Source: Vespula vulgaris
Taxonomy: Eukaryota > Arthropoda > Insecta > Hymenoptera > Vespidae
NCBI RefSeq assembly: GCF_905475345.1
Contig: NC_066589.1
Coordinates: 495,001-559,000 of the forward strand
Direction of reading: 5' to 3'
Length of the DNA: 64,000 nucleotides
Part shown: in pieces, positions 39,331 through 51,533 of the stretch
How the letters are laid out: every line of letters starts with the position of its first letter
Numbering within the stretch: position 1 is the stretch's first letter
The notes under the pieces: model-generated
Database searches by the model: none
What the model was told of the DNA's origin: nothing
What the model saw: only the letters and a program-made list of their open reading frames with translations
Translations under genes and position numbers: made by a program

Positions 39331-42300
39331 TCAACAGGAATATCATTTAAAATAATTAACATACAAATCGTATATGATATACAAAATTTTTAAACAAACA
39401 AAAAAAAAGGAATAGGAAGAAAAGAAAATAACCACAGAACACAGATATTGATTTATGTGAAATTTAGTTTTTTGACGAGACAATATTTAGGCATAAGTTA
39501 CAAACGAGACCAAAAATTAAAAGAATATTTTAAACTAATTCATAAGAAAATAATAATTACATTTATTCTTATTATAGAGCCAGCAAACTTAACACAGAGT
39601 TAGATATAATTTTTGATACAACACCGAAATGATCAATGATCGATATATAATACCACGATATAGAACTGACTTGGAATATAAAATAATTAGGGGCCAAGTA
39701 TTCTCTCGAAAGGAAAGTTACAATTATTTGCTTTTTGTAATTGAAAGCCTCTTCATAAACACGGACAATCTAAAAATTAAATTTAAGTCCATTTGCATAA
39801 AAAATATTTCTTAGAGAAAAACAATGGCTCTTTTAAGCATAATTATTTTACTTTGATTATATTTTTTCTCTAAACTTTATCCAAAAAATGAAAATGAAAT
39901 ATTTTCATTAAGATTTTATTGTTATATAGAATCAACAAAAAAGGCTTGCTTTCCCTCGTATTTAACTTCGGTTTCAAGTTTTGCTCAAATATGTGCCTCG
40001 CTAAAAGAAAAATCACATTTTCCTTGTCACTTTCGATATAAGGAAAGAAAAAACAAAAAAAAAGAAATGAATCGAGGGCTAAGCGAAGCGCAAAATAGTA
40101 TCAAAGAAGGAAAAAGAAGGGTAACGTGTGATTATGATTATTCTCGATCACAGTACTGTGATATGTATAAGATTACTATTTCGACGACATATCAACTTAA
40201 CAATTCTATACGTATATATAAATATCAATATATGTATATATATATATGTATGTGTGTATATATACACATATTTATATACATACATATACAGTATATTATA
40301 ATAAATGCATATTTTCGGCAATACTTATATTTAGATAAGTATATATAGATGTCGTGTATTTAATAACACACTTTTGATATTTTCGCACTTAAAGCACACA
40401 TTTTATATATAAAATTGTTCGACACATACACACAAGTGCGTACATTATGAAAAAGAAATGAGAATTATTCGTCTCATTTTCAACATGATTGATTGCAATC
40501 AAAAGAACAAGTGAACAGAGATACTTGTAAAGCAATATATATATATGTGTGTGTGTGTGTGTATGTACGTATATGTATATATATATATATACACCATATA
40601 TATTGGAAATTATAAAAAATATTTATGAATAAACTGATATAATTTATTTTCGTCGGAAAATTCTATTAAAGCATAGTAGTCTCTGTTTACCGTAAACTTT
40701 GTTCACTTGGATCTCAAATATAGTAATTAGAATTTTACGTATAAGACATGATTGGTGCATAAGCCGGGTGCACTCAGAATTCACGTATGCAATAATAAGA
40801 CGATACTAATAATTAATAATCATTGAAGCGTTGATGGTGATATATTATGTAGCGGAGAAGCGGAAAAAACGGCGATCTCGTTCGAATGATCATGCGATTG
40901 ATACGACACACGTCGTTGTTATTGCGAATATGTATTCCGAACGTAGATCACGACTAGTCTTCGATAGTATTCTTCTATCTTCTATGTTAAATTTTTTAGC
41001 GATCATGTGTATATCTATTTCCTTTCCATTATACCCTCTTTTACCTTTTCCATCCTTCGCGTATCATACTCCCTCCAAAAAATTATCATCTGTGATCAAT
41101 TTGACAAATTTTTATTTCCTTTTTATCCTTTCTTCGCGTTATATCTCTTCCAAGTCTTCCAATTGATTAAATCTACATAATAGTATTGCTATATAAAAAA
41201 AAAAAAAAAAGAAGAAGAAGAAGAAGAAAGTAATACGTTAGATATAAAACAGTTTTCAAATAATCAGGAACAATAGATATATGTTTCTATTTAAGAGGTA
41301 AAAATCGGCCCGTGAAAGAGTTCGCATTTTTGAAAGAAATGTCTTGTTTTTAATTTTACATCTTTTTTATTACCTTTATTAGACCGCGCGCGTTCCTTAA
41401 TTGTAATATGCGGTGTAATAATAATATAAATACGTCAATAACTTTTGCAGGCAAAAGTAACGGGTAATGAAATGATGATCGATGCCTTCCTGGCGATGCA
41501 CCGAAAGATTTCAATTTGTTACAATTTTCACGAGGTTTGATACTACGAAATGTATTATTACTAATTAGTGATAACAATCCATAGAATGGTCTCTTAGCGC
41601 GAACGCGAACTATAGCGAATTATTTAAATCGAATCATTTGTTATTAGAAAGAAAGAAAAATCTTTGCAATTTAACTTAGTGCAATATTTTTATCGTCGTA
41701 CGATGATAAATAACTTTGTTATTGAAAAAAAAAAAAAAAAAAAATTATAAACGGAAATATGCGTGTCGCAATTAAAACTAAACCAATGGAGTTTTAATTA
41801 ACAGTATTTGGATAAATAATTAAGATGAGATATTGTGAACTCCGTCGATTATTGTGATTATTATCGTTTACACCTTTTTATATTTATATCGCCCAGTTAT
41901 CCCGATATCCATTGTTCCTAATATCAGGATGTCAAAAGGGCCTTTTATATTCTTTCATCACACTTTGTATTCGATATATTATTATATCATTATTTAAAGG
42001 AATATATTTTTAAAGAGTCATAAATAAGCAAGGAAATTTTCTGAACGTGAAATGATTTGTTGTTCTTAAGATTATTTTCTTGTTTTATTATTTTTCTTTT
42101 AATAGCCAATTATTGTCTTCCTATATTTTTTCTTCCTGCCATACACACACCATACACACGTATACAGACATAACACACACATATTATACTGCCTGTCAGA
42201 TCCTTCGTTGTTCTTAAAAAAAAAAAAAGAAGTAAGAAAAGAGAGAAAAAGAAGAAAAAAAAATAAAACGTCGTAGCTTATAATACGAAATCTCCGCAAT

Positions 42301-43084
42301 AAAATCCTGCCTGATATATTGAAACAAACAAAAAAATGATAAGACAAAAAGAAAATGAAAAATGAAAAAAAAAAATATCGTTGAACATCATCGTGATACG
42401 TACAATCGTAAGAGAACAAAATTGAAACACAATTTTTGTAATTAAGCGTCTTAAATACCTATCCTTTTTTTAATTTCAACGATCTTGAGTGCACAACATT
42501 ATTTGTATCCTTTGGAAATAATGAAATATTCCTTTATCCTTTGTATACATAAATCGAGATTTATATCAATAAGCATTTTATCTTCTTACACAATTAACTA
42601 GATATATTACTTATTTATGCGCCGACTTCTTTTATTCAATGTTCTTCGTCGAAGCATACTAATTCAGCTATACATATATATGTGTATATATATACATATA
42701 TATATATATATATGTGTATATATATATATTTTCACATACATATTTACATATAGTACCTAACCGTTACTCCATGCGTACTAAAACTCCATAAGAAAAGTCG
42801 AGAAAGAAAAATACCTTTATATATTTTATTCTTCGATCGGATGAACGTTTAATGAATATTAATAAGAAGAAAAAGAAAAAAAAATAGCTTGAGAATGCGA
42901 TATAAGGGAAAATTATTAAGCTACAATGAAACGTAAATATTTTTTACGACGTATACTTCATTAACGGAAAGGTTCACTTTATTTATCCGCTTGATTTTAT
43001 TATAAACATTTTGTTAATCAAGAAACATATGCTCTTATGTTATCTTATCTTACATACTATTGCGAGAATAATGCAAAGCGATTT

Positions 43085-43087
<3 letters not shown>

Positions 43088-43131
<44 letters not shown>
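43088..43131. repeat. (TA)n microsatellite
   Basis: This is a perfect TA run of about 22 units. Confidence 0.95.
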
Positions 43132-43132
<1 letters not shown>

Positions 43133-43340
43133 TTTTCTTCCTTCAAATATTTTCCCTGCAATGGTTTTGATACCAAATATATTTTAATCTATATTTATAA
43201 TTGTATTTCTATTTATATATACACAGCTTCTTTATACATACATGCGTATATTGGATATATGTGTGTATATATCTATATATAAACAATATAATATGTACAT
43301 ACATGTATTACGACGTGATATTAACGACTTTAACGTCACA

Positions 43341-43391
<51 letters not shown>
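43341..43391. repeat. (ATT)n trinucleotide repeat
   Basis: This is a run of about 17 ATT units, followed by degenerate TATTAT/TAATAT sequence to about 43447. The very start of the window (1-31) is also an (ATT)n tract. Confidence 0.95.
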
Positions 43392-43395
<4 letters not shown>

Positions 43396-44027
43396 TATTA
43401 TTATATATTATTATTAATATTATTAATATTAATATTATTATTATTATATCATATCATACGCACGCGGATAAACATATATTTATAGAAAATATATACACCT
43501 GTGTGTATGCATACGTAACATTGATCAATGTACGGTAATTATTTGATATCACTGTTGCGCTATTTTGGCGTAAATAAAGTCATACGTTCGAGAGAACGTG
43601 AATGTTCATCGTTCGTTATTATTTTTCAAAAGTTTCTATATATTATTTCAAAAGTTTCTTTCGTCATGTAAACATACACTTATAATTTCTTTTTTTTTTC
43701 TTTTTTATTTTACATAAAGTTATTATGGCAAGCGTAATTTTTAAAAATTATTTGGATAAATTATTTCTTTTTTCTTTTTTTAAATTGTTGAATAAAATTT
43801 GTAGAATCGAATCCGTTTGCTAAAAAATGATCGATTGTTATACGAAAACTGAGTAAAATTATGAAAAAGAAAAGAAAGACTATTTGCAAACAGAGTTGTG
43901 AGTAAATCATGCGTTAAGTTAAAGCAATTTTTTTTAAATGCGTTATTATACTCGCTAAAAGGCTTGATAAATATCAATTGATTATATCTTTTCAAGTAAT
44001 TACGAATAAAATTTCTGTATTGGCTGT

Positions 44028-44028
<1 letters not shown>

Positions 44029-44066
<38 letters not shown>
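44029..44066. repeat. (TA)n microsatellite
   Basis: This is a perfect TA run of about 19 units, about 800 bp beyond the 3' end of the Spätzle-type gene. Confidence 0.95.
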
Positions 44067-44067
<1 letters not shown>

Positions 44068-44687
44068 TTATGTAATCATAGATAATTAAGTCGACGAATC
44101 GCGTGCAAGCAAAATACGCGTGTTGCGTGTATCTATAAATGTATATAAAATCGTTTAAACGCAAATAATTATTAATAAATGAAAGTAACGAAAGATGTGT
44201 GTTGTTTTAAATCATTTTACTCACGAGCCTTATACTTCTTTTTTTTTTTTAAACTACGTAACGAGTATTATATGAGAAGATATTTGTTATTGAATAGTAT
44301 ATCTGTATGTGTATATATATGTGTGTATATATATATATATATATTAATGTATTATGTGTGTATATATATATATATATATTAATATTTGTTGTAAAACGAT
44401 CGTATTGTACGCTTGTACTTATTTTGGTATTAATTATAATTAAATAATTACGTTAATAGTTAATAATTACAAGTTAGTTAATAGAAAATCATTATCTTAT
44501 TTGTCTTTACCGAGAGTATAAATAAATCAAGTACTTTCGTTATTTGCGTGCGCGAATAAATCTAAATTTTTATACAAGAGCGCTGCTAAGGTATATGCAA
44601 ATTTTGTGCGTTTATATATGTGTGTGAATATAATATATATATATATATATATATTATATATCATGTATCATATATATATTTTTTTTA

Positions 44688-44857
44688 TACAGGGTGCGTC
44701 ATTATGTGAACCAACAAAACAAACTGCTTCACTTTTTCTTACTTTTCTTATTAAAACAGTCTTTTACGTTTAATTTGTTATAAAAATCGATTTCGTAGTG
44801 AAACGATATACAATACCTAAACTTCGTTGTATACCTTTTTCGATGACTCACTATGTA
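44688..44857. mobile_element. Candidate short TA-flanked MITE (Tc1/mariner-like)
   Basis: Imperfect terminal inverted repeats are visible: TACAGGGTGCGTCATTA at the left end, and a right end whose reverse complement reads TACATAGTGAGTCATCG (12 of 17 positions equal). TA is present at both ends, which fits a TA target site. The 170-bp interior has no coding capacity. Only one copy is visible, so it is tentative. It lies immediately beyond the stop codon of the Spätzle-type gene, probably in or near its 3' UTR. Confidence 0.4.
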
Positions 44858-44876
44858 TATTTTCTGTCATTTAATA

Positions 44877-47365
44877 TTAGGAGAATCTAGAACGAGGTGG
44901 CTGCACCCTCAGCCTTTGTTTTTGAGTGCGAGGCGATCGCGACGTAACCCGAAATTCAAGAGGCAAGTCGTAACAGCGACAAACACAACAACTTGGAAAC
45001 TTGAACCAATCGCTGAATATGCCACGACACTCGTTATTGGGATCGTAAGCTAAGAGTCTATGAAGTCTATACTGCTGTTCGCATCTGCATCCATCCCTGC
45101 AGTACATCTGCTTGTTTTCGTGTCTATCGTAAAAAAGAATTAAAAGAGACTCATTTAATTAAAATCTTTCTTTTCCAAACGAAAGAGTGAAATGTAACAG
45201 AGAAAATGAAGTAATGTTTGATATTATTGCTACTTACGTGCACTTCTCCCAATGGACGTATTGTTCAAAAGGATAAAGATTAAGCAGAGCAAGTACCTCG
45301 CCTCTGGTATTATTAGCCCAGAATGGTGCTACCACTTCTTCTTTTACAGGACAAGCATTTCTATAACGCATAAATAAATCTTTTTTTTACATCAAGTTAA
45401 AATCATTAAATGAATCCACGTTGATAGGAATACTCACACTCCACGGAGTTTCAAAACAGGTTGTTCCTGTTGCTGATCCTTCGCAGCAACGTCCTGATAA
45501 AGCTGACCTTCCATATTCACCGTTGCTGGTCTCGTCGACGGTCTATATTCTGGACGCGGTCTGAATTTCTGTTGATCGTCACTGACAAAGGTCTCGTGAA
45601 TAGTCGTCTCTTTGCCTACGTCGAAGGAATCTTCAGTGAAAACTGTTGACGAAGTTGGCGCATCCAAACTCTCAATATTCGAATCATCCTCGATGTCCAA
45701 TTCTGGTACTTCCGTTTGTTCCGCTGGCTCTTCCAACTTGTCCTTAACTTTTTCATCGATCTTCTCATCTATTCTATCAACTTGTCCGGATATCTCGTTG
45801 ATGCTTAAATTCTGCTCGCGAACGATTTGCGAGTGTGTAACTGTTTCGTTCTTCTCTTCGACTTCGTTGTCTACTTTTTTAAGTGTCGTTGATTGTGTAC
45901 TGTCGATCTCTTTCGTAGTAACATCAACGCTAGATGACGAAGCTATTGTTGAGGCAACCATAGTCGAGGTTACCGGTGTAGTCGTAGATCCCATGGAAGA
46001 TACTATCGTACTCGATGACGTTGTCGTACTAGTCGCTGAAGAAGTCACCATTGTTGTTGTACTAGTGGAGGAACCGTCGGTCGCTCTCAATCTGCTGTAT
46101 TCGTTCAGTTTTGGAAATTTACCAAATCTCTTGGTCGTAGGATCGTTGAAGGATCTACTAGTGAAACTACGACCTCCATATTCTTCATCGTCGACTCTTA
46201 AAATCCTCTCTTCGTCTTCTATCGGATCAAACTCATCCTCGTATTGATATCCCCTATGAGTTATCGGCAAGATAAATATATTAAAAATTCACTAAATCCT
46301 TTTCGTAAATTTTTTCAGACATTTTATATCATGATACTTACCTAGAGTCATCGGAGAAATGATGATAGTAATCGTCATACTTTAATTCGATATCGTTCTT
46401 CTCAAATTCTGCCTTCAAGACGTTTATATATTTTTCATCGCCGTACATACGCCTCATCAGACCTTGATTTTCTTGTACAAAACGACGTACGGCGTGCCTA
46501 CGAACGAAATAATCGAACGGACGTTAACGAATCGTTGACATTTGTATATGTGTGTTCTGATAATACGTCGAACGAAGGCATAGTAAAATTACGTAGTCGG
46601 ATCGCGTACGGCTCATATCAAATTCAATAGATGAAAAATATGTGTTGCGCTTGCGAAACACTTTCTTCGGTCTATCTATGTCAATAGAAACTTTGAATAA
46701 ATCGATTTGGTAAATGAAAAGAAAAAGTATGTTATATCAAGAGTTATTTTCAAAAGTTATTTTCATACATATGGGGTATAATAAAAAGATAAACAAAATA
46801 AAGTACCAGGGATAAGAGCTACCAGCGATTGTACACCAGCTTTGCCGGCGAAAGTCACATGGAAGATTAACGATTGCAAATGCAATTGTACGTCCTGCAC
46901 GCGAATATGGTTTGCTGCACGCTGATGATGCGTCGTATCCGAAAGTACTTGGACCACCACCACCACCACCATTTCCTTGACATCTCACTAGCTGCACTCT
47001 GATCACCTGTAATTACGTCGTGTATAGGTGTATGTGCGTATGCGACGTATATAATATACCAAATAAATGATGAATAGTAATCGAATGTCGGTCGTTGATC
47101 AGATTAACATATCATTGACTAGTTAGTACGATCCCGTTAATGCTACTGGCTTCGTGTTGTCGTTACCACGTGCAAGCGGGATCGCAAATCGAGTCCGAAA
47201 TCTCGACTCGATCAAGAGTTCGATCGACGGATATTGACCGACCGGTTTTCGTAAAACGAGTTAAAGATAATAGGGCGGAAGTTGATGCATTACAGTTAAT
47301 GTAATATCTTGAGAAAAAAGATACAGAAGGAAAGGAAAAAAGAAAAAAAGGAAAATGAAAAAGAC

Positions 47366-47402
<37 letters not shown>

Positions 47403-47497
47403 CAAAAGATAAAAGAAAAAAAAAAAGATTTGTTCTTAAACCCGAAGACTCGTGTTAATGAACTCACCTGGAGAAGAAGTAACGCGATTAATTTCAT
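44877..47497 (-). CDS. Spätzle-family secreted cystine-knot ligand (spz3/spz5-type)
   Basis: This is a secreted Toll-receptor ligand precursor, related in fold to neurotrophins. Six minus-strand coding exons: 47468-47497, 46807-47006, 46342-46497, 45438-46253, 45238-45360 and 44877-45123. Splice sites are GT-AG and phases join, giving 523 residues. Exon 1 encodes MKLIALLLLQ and continues as VIRVQLVRC, a hydrophobic signal peptide. YPWHAVRRFVQENQ begins at about 75. The prodomain has an RILR furin-type site (145-148) and a Ser/Thr-rich block (about 190-255). The C-terminal 120 residues carry ten cysteines (ACPVKEE, HWEKC, MYCRDGCRCEQQY, NECRGIFSDW, FPSCCVCRC), matching the Spätzle knot. KLR at 397-399, just before this domain, is a possible activation cleavage site. 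I cannot settle from memory which Spätzle paralogue this is, so no symbol is given. Confidence 0.93.
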
Positions 47498-49905
47498 AAC
47501 TCGCTTAGTTCGCGGCACGTCGTTTTGGACGTTTTATTTATTTTTATTTTCCTCTTTTTTCTTTTTTTTTTTTTTTGTTAAATTTCTTTTTTTTTTCTTT
47601 TTTTACGAGCGTGGGCCCCGACACAATCAACGTCGTGGTCCCGCTTATGGCCGACTATCGATTTCACTGACAGTTTATCGGCACTTTGACGAAGCAAATA
47701 AAATAAAAAGGTGTGTATATTAGAGAAGAAAGCTCGAAGAGTATTCGCGCGGACTACTCGCGAAGGGTAGAGGGGCTCGTGGCTACATGACAGCACCTCC
47801 GCGTGCGAAGAGGATGCTTTCATTACTGGCCTCTCTCTTCGCCTACCTCGAGTCTCCTCCTCGTTCTCTCGTCACCCACCGCCCATGCAACGTGAACGTT
47901 CGCTTGGAAAAAGATCGCCCCTCTCGAGGACGAGGATCGACTCTTCTGTACTCGTGAATCCTCCTCGTGAAAGAGAGAGAGAGAGAAAGAGGTATCTAAA
48001 GAAGAAGAAGAAGAAGAAGAAGAAGAAGAAGAAAAGGGAGGAGAGTCGAGCAAGACGAGGAGTAGGTCATCGTCGTTTGTACCGTTAGTTTCGCTACCAT
48101 TGATGTGTGTCACGGGGGCCTGACAGTGACGTAGCAACAAACCACGATGGGACTTTGACTTCCGGCGAACGCAACATTTTTTTATTCTTTTTTTTTTATT
48201 TTTCTTTGCATCTTCCTTATCCTATGTTGATCTTTTCTTTCCTCTTAATTTCATTTTCTTTTCTTTCCATTTATTATTGATGAATGATCTTGACCTTCCA
48301 CAACATCTCTCTCTCTCTCTCTGTCTCTGTCTCTGTCTCTGTCTCTTTGATATAAGCAAACGAGTATACCTAGATCTATCAATCCTTCAACGTTTGAATT
48401 TCTTTGAAATCATTCTACCATTTAAACGTAAAACTTGATTATCTCGTATTGACAGAAAATATAAACATCTTTTTTTAATATCTCCAGGTTACCTACGATC
48501 CTACTACGTCACTGTACCTGTAATGTGTTTATAGAGTTAGAAAAAGACAACGCAGTCACTCGTAAAGGCGACTTATGTCTTACAACGAGACATCTCGCAT
48601 GTTCCACTAACCTCGAAACCACTGTCACTGATGCCTCTTTCACTGAATTTCCTCGCTTTTGTACAAAGGGGGGCCTTAACAGACCCAGGCTAAACCCTCG
48701 TTAACGCCTCGAGCTACGACTTCATCCCCTCTATCGATTTCTTCTCTCTCGATCAATCTTTGAACATCGATGAACATCTTTCAGAACTTCCTGGAAAATG
48801 AAAAGGAATTTAAGACTAATAATGCTTCTTATTGAAATTAAAAATTAATTAAAAATTCCAACTTAATATTTTGTAATTATTTCCTTTAAAAAAAATAAAA
48901 AAAAAAAAAAACAAATCTTTAAACTTTCTCTTTAATTTCATTTCAATAAGTATATTTAAACGATCGCATTTTACTTTGATATTTTTTATTGCCTTTTCTT
49001 TATCTTCGAGGATATATTTTGAAATATCGTTATACTGATAGAGTTCCGTTAGAAAGATATCAATATTATCCGATGATGCGTGTGAAAACAGTCAACTTTA
49101 TAATAATGTTATCTAATTTATATCGAATAGAGCGTGTCTGTTATAAGCATCGACAGCATAATTTATACCTCTAGGATGCATATGTTTGTGAATTTTAATC
49201 TATTTGTCAGCGTATTTAAATGAATTTATTTAACTTGCTCATATTACACGTGTTACGTATCGTTCGGTGAGATAGAAGTTTTTCCTTTTTATGTTAAACC
49301 AAAACGTATGACTCTAAACTTAGCCATGTTCATTATTTAAAGCAGTGTTTCTCAACCTTTATAGAAACGTGTTCATTTGCATAAAATTGATAAAATTTTG
49401 ATAGTATTAGACATATCTCGGTCTTTAAAAATTGTTTAACTTCGAAAGATAAAGTTGGGAACTACATTGTTTTGTACACAACTATGCTCGTATTATCGTT
49501 TCGATAAAGAAAATTTATGAAAATTGTTCAATTATGTAGTTGTTCAACAAACATTCAAGGATAATCCTTATTACAGATATTTATTCAACGAATATATTTT
49601 TCTAATTTTCTGTGACCATGGTCGATCGTTGGTAATGATTAGACTTCTTGTCGTACATTACGTAGTAGCGTGAGTCAAGCTGGATAATAATAATAACTAA
49701 AAATTCTTATAAATTACATTATAAATCATTTATGTATTACAAATACATCGTTATACTATTTCTAAAATTATCAATTTCATATGAACAATTCGTATTGCAA
49801 TATTAAAATATATATGGACGTCTAATTTAAAACATAACCTTAAAGGATAACCTGTTTACAAATGTGATCAGTGGCAATGAATTAAATTGTGTTATTATTT
49901 ATAAC
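47498..49905. other. Divergent intergenic region, Spätzle-type gene to SENP8
   Basis: 47498-48140 is a CpG-richer block with poly-T and GAA repeats; it is the likely minus-strand promoter and 5' UTR of the Spätzle-type gene. Open frames there are Ser- or Lys-run shadows of the repeats. 48140-49340 is AT-rich with a CT tract (48307-48345) and no credible gene. A candidate hAT-like element is at 49343-49470. The last few hundred bases should hold the SENP8 promoter. Confidence 0.6.
49343..49470. mobile_element. Candidate degraded hAT-like MITE
   Basis: The left end reads CAGTGTTTCTCAACCTTT. The right end AAAGTTGGGAACTACATTG is its imperfect inverted repeat (reverse complement CAATGTAGTTCCCAACTTT). 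CAGTG...CTCAACC is typical of hAT-superfamily ends (established knowledge). The body of about 128 bp is non-coding. I do not see a clear 8-bp target duplication, so the element is old or the call is wrong. Confidence 0.4.
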
Positions 49906-50559
49906 ATGGCAAATAAAAATCCAAACGAAGTAGTATTGAGCTATCAAGATTGTCTACTTCGTAATTCTGATGTAGATTTACTGAAAGGTCAACATTGGCT
50001 CAATGATGTTATTATTGGATTTTACCTTGAATATTTAGATAATCATCTAAATATCCCAAATAAAAACGAAATACTCTATATTAGTCCGGAATTAACTCAA
50101 CTATTGAAAATGACAGATCCATCGCAGTACGATATATTTTTAAAACCCATCGAAGCTCGTATTAAGAAATTTATTTTTTTCCCGTTAAATAATATGAATA
50201 GAAAAGATGTTGCTGGTGGCTCGCATTGGAGCTTATTAGTATATTCTAAGCCAGAAGAAACTTATTTTCATTTTGATTCTTGTCAAGGTACCAATGGATC
50301 GATAGCTTCAATCTTTACCAATAACCTCATGTTGTATTTTCATTGTAACAATGATAAAAAATTCATTGAAATGAATTGTCCGCAACAAGATAATGGATAC
50401 GATTGTGGATTATATGTTTTATGTTTCACAGACATAATTTCTCGTCATGCTTTAAGAAATGGTAAAGTAAGAGATTGTAAATTAAATAACGTTAATTCCT
50501 ATGTTAAGTCTAAACGGATGGAGCTGTTGTATTTGATTGACGAAGCAAAGAAAAAATAA
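49906..50559 (+). CDS. SENP8/NEDP1, NEDD8-specific cysteine protease (Den1)
   Basis: This C48-family protease matures NEDD8 and removes it from cullins and other proteins; fly orthologues are called Den1. It is a single exon of 217 residues, close to the human length. It opens with VVLSYQDCLLRNSDVDLL and the substrate-groove motif HWLNDVIIGF. The catalytic residues are all present: His107 in GGSHWSLLVY, Asp124 in FHFDS, Gln160 or Gln161 in CPQQDNGYDCG and Cys167. I chose the ATG at 49906 because conserved sequence begins only nine residues later; the in-frame GTG at 49864 is not needed. An AATAAA motif overlaps the stop codon (50555-50560). The lack of introns is normal for this gene in many animals. 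Intact, not a retrocopy remnant. Confidence 0.93.
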   Translation: MANKNPNEVVLSYQDCLLRNSDVDLLKGQHWLNDVIIGFYLEYLDNHLNIPNKNEILYISPELTQLLKMTDPSQYDIFLKPIEARIKKFIFFPLNNMNRKDVAGGSHWSLLVYSKPEETYFHFDSCQGTNGSIASIFTNNLMLYFHCNNDKKFIEMNCPQQDNGYDCGLYVLCFTDIISRHALRNGKVRDCKLNNVNSYVKSKRMELLYLIDEAKKK

Positions 50560-51533
50560 AATTACAAACGTGTTAAACTTAATGCATACTATACGTATAA
50601 ACGATTATATTCTTCCATTGAAATTTAATATATATAAGAAATTATATAACATTTTATAAAAAAAATATTGATGTATCTACTGTTATAAGATTATAAATTT
50701 TTCCAATAGAAAATATATTAATTTATCCATATATATCATATTATTACGTTTATTATTCTTGATAAAAACGCTGTAAGTTTGTATATAAGGTTTAGGATAA
50801 TATTCGTGAGAGTATAATTCAAGATAAAATTTGAGATAAGATTTGTTTCAAAAGATACGTTAGTCATCGTATACCTGCTTATTTCAATACATTTTTCTAT
50901 TCAACCCCAGTTTTCATCAGAATTAACGGTATGTTGCTAACGGCATCGGGGATAATAGAACTATTTCAAAGTTCATATAATCTTCTTTATAAATCAAATT
51001 CCAAATTCTAAGTAAAGGCATTTTCCGTTAATGAAACTTTTGAAAACCATAAATTATCATGAATTTAAAAAAGAAAGTGTCATTTGAGTCCGTTTATGTC
51101 GACTTAGACCTTGTAAGACCGTTTCTAAAGAAATCATTGACTACTGTACAATAGATCAAGCTTATTTTCCAACTGTGGACGTACTTCTGTAATTATCTTT
51201 TGATACTCTATGTCATTAGATAAAAGAAAGGTCGAAACTTTTGTTAAATGATCTATCCTTTTGTAAAAGAGATTACATTGATTTTTTTGATAATATTTTC
51301 TGATAAATATTATCTTCTTTTATGTATAATTTTAAAACATAACATCTTATTTATTTGAAGAGTATATTCAATATATAGTTGTAAGTACTGAAATACATTA
51401 ACAGATGTCGACACAAAGTTAAGAAAACGAATGAAGTTAACCAACCAGTAACTAATGATCTATGGAAATATGATTCTTAATCTGACACTTGCTGCTTTCA
51501 CAAAATTCATGTGAAATTACTTTTATATACAGG
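50560..51533. other. Intergenic region between SENP8 and WASHC3
   Basis: AT-rich DNA without a credible open frame. It should contain the SENP8 3' UTR and the WASHC3 promoter and 5' UTR; no specific element is recognised. Confidence 0.6.

Larger units (their letters stand above)
37158..44687. other. Gene-free AT-rich interval with Dlg5 3' UTR
   Basis: The first few hundred bases are Dlg5 3' UTR, including a GC-rich potential hairpin (37163-37220). The rest is very AT-rich DNA with perfect TA blocks, ATT repeats and TATG/TACA tracts. Open frames are short and made of Tyr/Ile/Lys/Asn runs typical of AT repeats. I see no gene, though an unrecognised non-coding RNA cannot be excluded. Confidence 0.7.

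Noticed and set aside
45612..46247. 211-codon plus-strand frame
   Set aside because: It is antisense to the large Spätzle-type prodomain exon; open only because of the Ser/Thr-rich codons on the other strand.
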